In this document: piece by piece, positions 5,981-12,774 of the stretch | Layout of the letters: each line of letters begins with the position of its first letter | Position numbering within the stretch: the stretch's first letter is position 1 | Assembly (NCBI GenBank): GCA_036655775.1 | Contig: JAVVPL010000057.1 | Span: 1 to 12,774, forward strand | Length of the DNA stretch: 12,774 bases | Direction of reading: 5' to 3' | Source of the DNA: JAVVPL01 sp036655775 | GTDB lineage: Bacteria > Bacteroidota > Bacteroidia > Bacteroidales > P3 | Notes under the pieces: model-generated | The model's input: the letters and a program-made list of their open reading frames with translations, nothing else | Told to the model about the DNA's origin: nothing | The model's database searches: none | Made by a program: the position numbers and the translations under genes

Positions 5981-7690
5981 TTAATACATAAAACTACTTC
6001 CTCCTAAAAATTCTCTCAAAATAGAGGTGGGAGGGATTTCTTTTTCTTCAATAGGAAGAAAATAAGACAGAAATTTAAGTAAACGTCCCGCTTCCATATA
6101 TTCATCACAATTTTCAGGAACGGCTCTTAGTAAGGGTTCTGCATATTGTTTTAATACCCCTAATTCAAATAGTAAAGCTGAGTTGAACATAATATCGGCA
6201 TTTTCTTGATAAGGAAAAATATTTTTATTTTCTCCTGTACGTACACTTTTCCATCTTCGAATAGTTTCTTTGGCACTATATCCACGATATTGGTGATCGC
6301 GAATAATTCGTCGAATTAATCTATTGTCGGTACTTTGAATTGGATTTTGTGTATCGATAGCAATGTGTGTCAAGGCAGATACGAAAATTTTATATTTGAA
6401 TTTGTTTTGAATATCAAGTGTTAATTTTGGCGTTAACGCATGAATGCCTTCGATAATTAAAATGGATTTTGGATCCATTTTTAACATTTTTCCAGAATTT
6501 TTTTTCTTGCCAGAGATAAAATCAAACTCGGGCGACTCAATTTCTTCATTATTCAATAAGGCTAAAAGTTGTTGATTAAAAAATGGAATGTCAATGGTAT
6601 CAATACTTTCAAAGTCGTAGTCTCCATGGATGTCTTTAGGTGTAAATTCGCGATCAAGAAAATAATTATCTAAAGAAATTTCTACGGTTTTATAGCCTAA
6701 TACTTGGAGTTGTACCCCTAAGCGTTTACAAAAGGTAGTTTTTCCAGAGGATGAAGGACCACTGATTAATACTAATTTGCAATCTTTTTGCAAATTAATT
6801 TCGTCGGCAATTTTTGCAATCTTTTTTTCGTGTAAGGCTTCAGCAATTTTTATAATTTGTCCGATTGCTTTGTATTCAATTACTTTGTTTAGTGTTCCCA
6901 CATAAGGCACCCCTAAAATATCTAGCCAATCTTTATGTTCTTGAAATATTTTAAACAGTTTAGAGCCTCCGTTTTCCGATTCCTTGATAAACGATTTACT
7001 ATTGGTGTTTTGTTTCAGTTCTTTAAATTTTTTAGGAAGTAGGGCTAGTAGACCATTGAAGTATTTGGTGATATAAAATTCTTTGATATAGCCTGTGGAT
7101 GGCACTAAATATCCATAAAAATAATTGGCAACATTATCGAGTGTATATACGGAGGTGTATAGTTCATTTCGAGTTTCAAATAAGGCTACTTTTTCAAATA
7201 AACGATTTTTTTTGTATACCTCAATGGCATCTGGAGTTAGTATTTGTTTGCGTTCAAAAGGTAAATCCAAAGCAATAATTTCGTGTGCTCTATTTTGGAT
7301 AGCTTCAATATGTTCTATATTTAAATCTTCGCCTAAAGCCTGAATTTCGCAATAAAAACCCAAAGGTAATGAATGCTCAATATGAAGACTGGCTTGTGGA
7401 TATAAATCGCGCACGGCTTTAAATAAAATAAATAAAATGGAGCGCATATACATACTATGTCCTGTGGAATCCTCTATGGTTATAAATTCTATTATTTTAG
7501 GTTTGAATACTTCATAATCCAATTCTCGTAATTTATTATTCACTTTAGCTGCAATAATTCGTTCAGACAAACGTACATTTTGATCTGCACAAATTTCATA
7601 TAAGCTAGTTCCTAAGGGATATTCTTTAGTAATATTTGTGTTTTTACAAATAATTTCTACGGTATTTGTTTTTTTTTTGGTGATTTCCAT
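5981..7690 (-). CDS. Nucleoside (uridine-type) kinase with N-terminal TGS/ThrRS-like domain
   Basis: 569 residues. The C-terminal part is a P-loop kinase of the uridine kinase/phosphoribulokinase family: Walker A GPSSSGKT (311-318), SLDNYF (339-344, the counterpart of the substrate-region DDFY of Udk) and YDFESIDTIDI (358-368, like the DHPDAFD region). It would phosphorylate a nucleoside, most likely uridine or cytidine, in pyrimidine salvage. The N-terminal half has a TGS-like fold (about 10-70) followed by a segment resembling the second additional domain of threonyl-tRNA synthetase, with GHSMYMRSILFILFKAV and LYPQASLHIEHSLPLGFYCEI (77-116). The editing motif HxxxH is incomplete (His78, but Met82), so tRNA editing is unlikely. 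This fused architecture is common in Bacteroidales. It is 19 nt downstream of uvrA. An A10 tract lies at codons 5-8. Substrate specificity is inferred only. Confidence 0.85.
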   Translation of the reverse strand: MEITKKKTNTVEIICKNTNITKEYPLGTSLYEICADQNVRLSERIIAAKVNNKLRELDYEVFKPKIIEFITIEDSTGHSMYMRSILFILFKAVRDLYPQASLHIEHSLPLGFYCEIQALGEDLNIEHIEAIQNRAHEIIALDLPFERKQILTPDAIEVYKKNRLFEKVALFETRNELYTSVYTLDNVANYFYGYLVPSTGYIKEFYITKYFNGLLALLPKKFKELKQNTNSKSFIKESENGGSKLFKIFQEHKDWLDILGVPYVGTLNKVIEYKAIGQIIKIAEALHEKKIAKIADEINLQKDCKLVLISGPSSSGKTTFCKRLGVQLQVLGYKTVEISLDNYFLDREFTPKDIHGDYDFESIDTIDIPFFNQQLLALLNNEEIESPEFDFISGKKKNSGKMLKMDPKSILIIEGIHALTPKLTLDIQNKFKYKIFVSALTHIAIDTQNPIQSTDNRLIRRIIRDHQYRGYSAKETIRRWKSVRTGENKNIFPYQENADIMFNSALLFELGVLKQYAEPLLRAVPENCDEYMEAGRLLKFLSYFLPIEEKEIPPTSILREFLGGSSFMY

Positions 7691-7709
7691 AATTCGTATT
7701 TTGAATTGA

Positions 7710-10559
7710 TTAGTAAGCTAATTCTTCTTTTAAAAATTGTCCAGTATAACTTTCTTCTTTTTTACAAATAGCCTCAGGAGTTCCTTCGGCTACAATATAC
7801 CCTCCTTCTTTGCCTCCTTCGGGACCGATATCAATAATATAATCTGCCGATTTAATTACATCCATATTATGTTCAATAACCAATACCGTATTCCCTTGAT
7901 CGACTAATTTTTGCAATACACCTAACAGAATGCGTATATCTTCAAAATGAAGACCCGTGGTGGGTTCATCTAAAATATAAAGTGTATTTCCTGTGTCTTT
8001 TTTATATAATTCAGAAGCCAATTTAATGCGTTGTGCTTCTCCGCCAGATAGTGTAGGAGAGGATTGCCCTAAGGTGATATAGCCTAAACCAACTTCATTA
8101 ATAGCTTTTAATTTTTGAATAATATGAGGAATGTTTTCAAAAAAATCCAATGCTTGTTGCACACTCATATTTAACACATCATTGATAGATTTCCCTTTAT
8201 AACGGATGTCTAAAGTTTCTCTATTATATCGTTTCCCATTACATTCTTCGCAGTGAATATATACATCGGGCAAAAAATTCATTTCAATGGTTTGTACTCC
8301 TGCACCGCCACAACTTTCACAACGACCACCTTTGATATTGAATGAAAAACGGCCTGCTTCATAGCCTCTAATTTTGGCATCGGGCAAAGAGGCAAATAAT
8401 TTGCGAATATCATCAAATACGCCCACATACGTTGCTGGATTAGAACGCGGCGTGCGGCCAATAGGTCCTTGATCCACTTCAATTACTTTGTCAATATTAT
8501 CAAGTCCGTCCAATGAAATATAGGGTAGAGGTTTTTTGTTGGAACGATAAAAATGTTGGCTTAAAATAGGATGTAAGGTGTGATTTATTAAAGATGATTT
8601 GCCACTGCCAGACACCCCTGTTACACAAATAAAACAAGCTAAAGGTAAGCGAAGATTTACTTTTTTTAAATTGTTTCCTGAGGCTCCTTTTAATAGGATG
8701 CTTTTCCCATTTCCTTTTCTTCTGTGAGAAGGAATTTCAATACGTTTGCGTGAAGTCAAAAAATCGGCAGTTAAAGATTGACATTTTAAAAAATCAGAGG
8801 GAGTACCTAGTCCTGTTATTTTTCCGCCATGAATTCCTGCTCCAGGGCCTATATCCACAATGTAATCTGCCGCAAGCATCATATCTCTATCATGTTCCAC
8901 TACAATGACGGAATTGCCCATATCTCTAAGCGTTTTCAGTGCCTGAATAAGTTTGTGATTATCCCTTTGATGCAATCCGATACTTGGTTCATCTAAAATA
9001 TATAGAACACCTACTAATTTGGAACCTATTTGTGTAGCTAAGCGAATTCGCTGAGATTCTCCACCCGAAAGTGTATTTGAAGGTCGATTCAAACTTAGGT
9101 ATCCGATACCTACCGATTGTAAAAAATCAATACGATTTTGAATTTCTTTTATGATTTCATGTCCAATCAGTTTTTGTTTTTTGCTTAAACTAGGTTCTAA
9201 TTCCGAGATCCAAGTGTGTAAATCACTTAAATTCATAGCCGACAATTCTGCTATATTTTTTCCATTAATGCGAAAGTGTAAGGCTATAGTTTTGAGTTTT
9301 GTTCCTTTACAGCTAGGGCACTCTTTAATCTCCATAAATTGTTCTGTCCATTTTTGAATGCTTGGAATTCCCTCTTCATTTAGTTTTTGAATAATATGGA
9401 CGAGTCCATCAAAACATATTTTTTGTTTTTTTGTAACTCCTAAATATTCATTTTTAGTTTCAAATGTATCATCAACGCCATATAAAATGGCATCTAAAGC
9501 TTCTTTAGGAATATTGGCAATGGGTGTACTGAGATCAAAATCATATTTTTGAGCAATTATTTCTAATTGTTTGTTGATCCACGTAACACCTAGTTTGTCG
9601 TTTTTCCAAGATGATTTTTCCGTTGAATTTAAAGGTAATAAACCTCCATTGCGAATGCTTTTTTCCTTGTAAGGAATTAGTTTTTCAATATTGACAATTT
9701 TTTGGATTCCAATGCCATTGCAGGTTTCGCAAGCTCCATACGGTGAATTGAATGAAAATGTATTGGGTTCAGGTTCGGGATAAGAAATTCCTGAAGTAGG
9801 ACACATCAACAATCTACTATAATGTTTCACTTCTTGACTATTTAAATCCAAAATCAAAAGGATCCCTTTGCCGTGTTTTAAGGCTGTTTGCACACTTTTT
9901 ATAAGTCGAGGCTCACTCGTTTTATCCACAATTAATTTATCAATTACCATTTCAATATCATGGGTTTGATACCTATTGAGTGACATCCCTTCTGCAATTT
10001 CACGTACTTTGCCATCGATACGTACTTTTAAAAAACCTTGTTTGCGAATGCTTTCAAAAAGATCTCTATAATGGCCTTTTCTTCCCACAATCAAAGGTGC
10101 TAATATGACGATTCCTTTGTTTGTATAGTGCTTTTCAAGTAAATCTACAATTTGTTGTTCACTATACTTAACCATCTTTTCACCACTGATATACGAATAG
10201 GCTTCGCCTATTCGAGCATACAACAAACGCAAATAGTCGTAAATTTCGGTGATCGTTCCTACGGTGGATCTGGGATTTTTGTTCGTGGTTTTTTGTTCAA
10301 TGGAGATTACAGGACTGAGCCCATCAATTTTATCCACATCGGGGCGTTCCATATTGCCTATAAATTGACGAGCATACGCGGAGAAACTTTCCATATAACG
10401 TCTTTGTCCTTCTGCATAAATGGTATCAAATGCCAAAGAAGATTTGCCACTGCCACTGAGTCCCGTAATTACGACTAATTGATCTCTGGGTATTGAAAGA
10501 TTTATGTTCTGTAAATTATGAGCTCTTGCCCCAAATATATTTAATGTATTTTCTTGCAT
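7710..10559 (-). CDS. uvrA: UvrA, excinuclease ABC subunit A
   Basis: 949 residues, normal for UvrA. Damage-recognition ATPase of nucleotide excision repair; a dimer scans DNA with UvrB and loads it at lesions. Domains in order: Walker A1 GLSGSGKS (33-40), UvrB-interacting and DNA-binding insert, zinc module with C253 and C277/C280, a C414/C417 pair, signature 1 LSGGE (497-501), Walker B1 with Asp523/Glu524 and His556, Walker A2 GVSGSGKS (648-655), zinc finger C747/C750/C770/C773, signature 2 LSGGE (837-841), Walker B2 Asp864/Glu865 and His897. The first zinc module reads CPTS, so the second Cys of the usual CxxC is Ser256; I believe this is common in Bacteroidota. Its ATG lies 2 nt after the recG stop, so the two are almost certainly cotranscribed. 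No SOS-type operator is visible. Confidence 0.97.
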   Translation of the reverse strand: MQENTLNIFGARAHNLQNINLSIPRDQLVVITGLSGSGKSSLAFDTIYAEGQRRYMESFSAYARQFIGNMERPDVDKIDGLSPVISIEQKTTNKNPRSTVGTITEIYDYLRLLYARIGEAYSYISGEKMVKYSEQQIVDLLEKHYTNKGIVILAPLIVGRKGHYRDLFESIRKQGFLKVRIDGKVREIAEGMSLNRYQTHDIEMVIDKLIVDKTSEPRLIKSVQTALKHGKGILLILDLNSQEVKHYSRLLMCPTSGISYPEPEPNTFSFNSPYGACETCNGIGIQKIVNIEKLIPYKEKSIRNGGLLPLNSTEKSSWKNDKLGVTWINKQLEIIAQKYDFDLSTPIANIPKEALDAILYGVDDTFETKNEYLGVTKKQKICFDGLVHIIQKLNEEGIPSIQKWTEQFMEIKECPSCKGTKLKTIALHFRINGKNIAELSAMNLSDLHTWISELEPSLSKKQKLIGHEIIKEIQNRIDFLQSVGIGYLSLNRPSNTLSGGESQRIRLATQIGSKLVGVLYILDEPSIGLHQRDNHKLIQALKTLRDMGNSVIVVEHDRDMMLAADYIVDIGPGAGIHGGKITGLGTPSDFLKCQSLTADFLTSRKRIEIPSHRRKGNGKSILLKGASGNNLKKVNLRLPLACFICVTGVSGSGKSSLINHTLHPILSQHFYRSNKKPLPYISLDGLDNIDKVIEVDQGPIGRTPRSNPATYVGVFDDIRKLFASLPDAKIRGYEAGRFSFNIKGGRCESCGGAGVQTIEMNFLPDVYIHCEECNGKRYNRETLDIRYKGKSINDVLNMSVQQALDFFENIPHIIQKLKAINEVGLGYITLGQSSPTLSGGEAQRIKLASELYKKDTGNTLYILDEPTTGLHFEDIRILLGVLQKLVDQGNTVLVIEHNMDVIKSADYIIDIGPEGGKEGGYIVAEGTPEAICKKEESYTGQFLKEELAY

Positions 10560-10561
10560 TG

Positions 10562-12661
10562 TTAACTAATTTTTGCCCAAAAACTCTTGTGTTTATTTTC
10601 TTCTAAATATCTTTGGAGTGACTGATTTTTTTTGTTTTCTAAATTACAATCTTCGTTCAATAATTCTATTGCCGTATTGCGTGCTATATTGATCATGGCT
10701 CCATCTTTCGCCAAATCGGCAAGTTTAAGTTCTAAGATGCCACTTTGTTGGGTTCCTTGTAAATTTCCAGGACCACGTAGCCGTAAATCCGCTTCTGCAA
10801 TTTTAAATCCGTCCGAACTTTGTAAAAGTGTTGAAATGCGTTCTGTGGCATCTTTGCTTAGATGATCGGCGGTCATCAAAATACAGTAAGATTGTTCGGC
10901 TCCACGTCCCACACGTCCTCGTAATTGGTGTAGTTGAGCCATGCCAAAGCGTTCACTATTTTCAATAAGCATTACGCTAGCGTTCGGTACATCAACCCCT
11001 ACTTCAATTACAGTTGTCGATACCATAATTTGAGTTTCACCTTTGATAAATCGTTGCATTTCATAATCTTTTACCTCCGCTTTCATTTTTCCATGTACAA
11101 TGCTAACCGCATAGTTTGGTAAAGGAAATTCTCTCGTAATACTATCATATCCATCCATTAAATCTTTTAAATCTAATTTTTCAGATTCATGAATTAAGGG
11201 ATATACTACATAAATTTGACGCCCTTTCTCAATTTCTTTTCTCATAAAAGCAAACACTTTAATTCGATTGTGATCGGTAGCATGCAAGGTTTGTATAGCT
11301 TTTCTATTTGGCGGAAGTTCATCTATTACCGAGACATCTAGATCCCCATAGAGAGTCATTCCCAAGGTGCGGGGGATAGGCGTTGCCGTCATTACTAATA
11401 TATGAGGTGCAATACTGTTTTTTGCCCATAATTGAGCCCTTTGAGCTACGCCAAAACGATGTTGTTCATCTATTACTACAAAGCCTAAATTTTTAAACTG
11501 AACGCTCTCTTCTATTAAGGCATGGGTTCCGATAAGAATTTGCATTTTGCCATTGGCTAATTCTTCTAAAATTTTTGTGCGTTCTTTTTTGCGTACCGAA
11601 CCCGTGAGTAAGCCAATATGTAATCCTATCCCCTCTAAATGTTTTGTGAAACTTTGTAAATGTTGTCTAGCTAAAATTTCAGTAGGTGCCATCATACAAG
11701 TTTGGAATCCATTGTCAATGGCAATAAGCATGCACATTAAAGCTACAATTGTTTTGCCACTTCCTACGTCTCCTTGTAATAAGCGATTCATTTGGTGTCC
11801 ACTTTTGGTATCCGAGCGAATTTCTTTCATTACTTTTTCTTGAGCATGAGTGAGGGTGAATTTTAAATTGTGTTGAAAAAATTGCATAAAAACTTCGCCC
11901 ACTTTGTCAAAACGCAAACCTAGGAGTTGGCGTGTTTTTGCTTTCGCTTTCAAAATATCCATTTGTAACAAAAACAATTCTTCAAATTTCAATCGTTGTT
12001 GTGCTTGCGCTAACTGTAATTGAGATTTGGGATGGTGTATTTGAATATAGGCTTGTTCTCTAGAAATTAAATTGTATTTTTCTATAATCCATTGAGGAAG
12101 TATTTCAGGAATACTCCCCAAGGCTTGTTGACATAAATTTTCTGTTATTTTGGCTATGGCTCTAGAGTTTAATCCTTTTGTCTTCATTTTTTCCGTAGTG
12201 GAATACATAGGGTAATATACCTCTTGTGCAATTGTATTTTCACTTTGGTAGGCTTCTAGTTCGGGATGCGTCAAATTATAATGATTTTTGAAGAAACTAG
12301 GTTTCCCAAAAACACTAATCATACTGCCTAAAACTAATTTTTCTTTAATCCATTTTATTCCAGAAAACCAAATAAGATCAATGATTCCACTTTCATCTTG
12401 AAGTTTGGCAATTAATCGTTTTTGATGAGGTGTATTTCCAATTTCTTCAATGTGAATAATTTTACCTTGTAACACAATAGGTTGTTGTTCCGTTTGGATT
12501 TGTGTTATTAAAATATAATTACTTTTATCTAGATAACGATAAGGAAAAAAATTAAGAAGATCTTCATAGTTATACAAATTCACCTCTGCTTTAAACAGCA
12601 GGGCGCGTTGAGGACCCACTCCTTTAAGATATTCTATTTGTGTACTGAAAAAATCAAACAT
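10562..12661 (-). CDS. recG: RecG, ATP-dependent branched-DNA helicase
   Basis: 699 residues, the usual length. RecG is a superfamily 2 translocase that remodels stalled forks, Holliday junctions, R-loops and D-loops. The N-terminus has a helix-hairpin-type YLKGVGPQRA (11-20), then the OB-fold wedge domain (about 62-135, QGKIIHIEEIG). The helicase core has Walker A GDVGSGKT (297-304), motif Ia APTEILARQH, motif II DEQH (398-401), motif III TATPIPRT (425-432), and motifs V-VI STTVIEVGVDVPNA and QLRGRVGRG (579-587). The C-terminal region has the DLRLRGPGNLQGTQQSG segment of the RecG TRG region. The ATG at 12661 is the only sensible start, since it begins directly before the conserved N-terminus. 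It is the first gene of the - strand cluster with uvrA 2 nt downstream. A Bacteroidota-type promoter box ends 4 nt before the ATG. Confidence 0.97.
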   Translation of the reverse strand: MFDFFSTQIEYLKGVGPQRALLFKAEVNLYNYEDLLNFFPYRYLDKSNYILITQIQTEQQPIVLQGKIIHIEEIGNTPHQKRLIAKLQDESGIIDLIWFSGIKWIKEKLVLGSMISVFGKPSFFKNHYNLTHPELEAYQSENTIAQEVYYPMYSTTEKMKTKGLNSRAIAKITENLCQQALGSIPEILPQWIIEKYNLISREQAYIQIHHPKSQLQLAQAQQRLKFEELFLLQMDILKAKAKTRQLLGLRFDKVGEVFMQFFQHNLKFTLTHAQEKVMKEIRSDTKSGHQMNRLLQGDVGSGKTIVALMCMLIAIDNGFQTCMMAPTEILARQHLQSFTKHLEGIGLHIGLLTGSVRKKERTKILEELANGKMQILIGTHALIEESVQFKNLGFVVIDEQHRFGVAQRAQLWAKNSIAPHILVMTATPIPRTLGMTLYGDLDVSVIDELPPNRKAIQTLHATDHNRIKVFAFMRKEIEKGRQIYVVYPLIHESEKLDLKDLMDGYDSITREFPLPNYAVSIVHGKMKAEVKDYEMQRFIKGETQIMVSTTVIEVGVDVPNASVMLIENSERFGMAQLHQLRGRVGRGAEQSYCILMTADHLSKDATERISTLLQSSDGFKIAEADLRLRGPGNLQGTQQSGILELKLADLAKDGAMINIARNTAIELLNEDCNLENKKNQSLQRYLEENKHKSFWAKIS

Positions 12662-12673
12662 AGTACAAATATA
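12662..12673 (-). promoter_or_regulatory. Candidate Bacteroidota -7 promoter box in front of recG
   Basis: Read on the - strand, 12673-12666 is TATATTTG, an exact match to the Bacteroidota -7 consensus TAnnTTTG, and the recG ATG follows after only 4 bases. The upstream element is poor: TGTG around 12694-12697 sits at about the right distance for the TTTG -33 box. If real, transcription would start at or within a few bases of the ATG, giving a leaderless or nearly leaderless message for recG-uvrA-kinase. Caution: the same octamer also occurs by chance inside the uvrA coding region (10539-10532), so the motif alone is weak evidence. The rest of the 113-nt end region holds an A9 run at 12709-12717 and no recognisable gene. 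Confidence 0.4.
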
Positions 12674-12774
12674 GTGATTTTTCTAGATATTTACACAGAA
12701 GATATATAAAAAAAAAGCTATGGTAGATTCTAACACCAAATGCAATTTTTTATGTAAAGGTATTGATCTAACTC

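Noticed and set aside
8279..8482. Open frame of 67 codons on the - strand inside uvrA
   Set aside because: It lies in another frame of the second UvrA zinc-finger region, has no recognisable protein features, and is explained by the coding sequence it overlaps.
10152..10478. 108-codon + strand open frame opposite the start of uvrA
   Set aside because: It is antisense to the highly conserved first ATPase part of UvrA; there is no ribosome binding site or known family.
10532..10539. Second TATATTTG (-7-like) box on the - strand near the uvrA start
   Set aside because: It lies inside uvrA codons for LNIFG, downstream of the start codon, so it cannot drive uvrA; taken as chance in AT-rich DNA.
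1..12774. CRISPR arrays, tRNA or rRNA genes, transposases, phage or toxin-antitoxin genes
   Set aside because: No regularly spaced repeats, cloverleaf-like conserved boxes, or mobile-element protein motifs were seen on either strand; coding sequence fills nearly all of the window.

Overview
The window looks like a piece of an AT-rich Bacteroidota chromosome (roughly one third G+C by eye), most likely from the Bacteroidales. The evidence is a long nucleoside kinase with an N-terminal TGS/threonyl-tRNA-synthetase-like half, a TolC-type efflux protein with the wording usual in that phylum, and mostly weak ribosome binding sites. A candidate Bacteroidota-type promoter box (TAnnTTTG) precedes recG. 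The species cannot be named from the sequence alone.

Left part (1-5899, all + strand): a tightly packed drug/solute efflux operon of the E. coli YbhGFSR type. In order it holds the 3' end of a TolC-like outer-membrane channel gene, a lipoprotein membrane-fusion protein (YbhG-like), two ABC ATPases that match the two halves of YbhF and overlap by 4 nt, two ABC-2 permeases (YbhS- and YbhR-like), and a membrane-anchored SIMPL-domain (YggE-like) protein. Together these would form a tripartite ATP-driven pump across both membranes. The second permease gene is broken. Compared with its neighbour it has lost about 40 nt in transmembrane helix 2 and the frame is shifted, so the pump as read here is probably inactive, unless the lesion is an assembly error. 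The ATPase pair is asymmetric, with degenerate residues placed so that one ATP site is canonical and the other is not.

Middle (5900-5980): a short convergent intergenic region with a weak AT-rich hairpin flanked by T-runs on both strands, possibly a shared bidirectional terminator.

Right part (5981-12661, all - strand): a probable three-gene operon read from right to left, recG (branched-DNA helicase), uvrA (excision-repair damage sensor) and a nucleoside/uridine kinase, with gaps of 2 and 19 nt. All three are full length with intact catalytic motifs. A TAnnTTTG box ends only 4 nt before the recG ATG, which would imply a leaderless or nearly leaderless message. The last 113 nt hold this promoter and no recognisable gene.

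I see no RNA gene, CRISPR array, insertion sequence or phage gene, and no convincing unknown system. The points worth a second look are the permease lesion, the split and asymmetric ATPase pair, and the recG start region.
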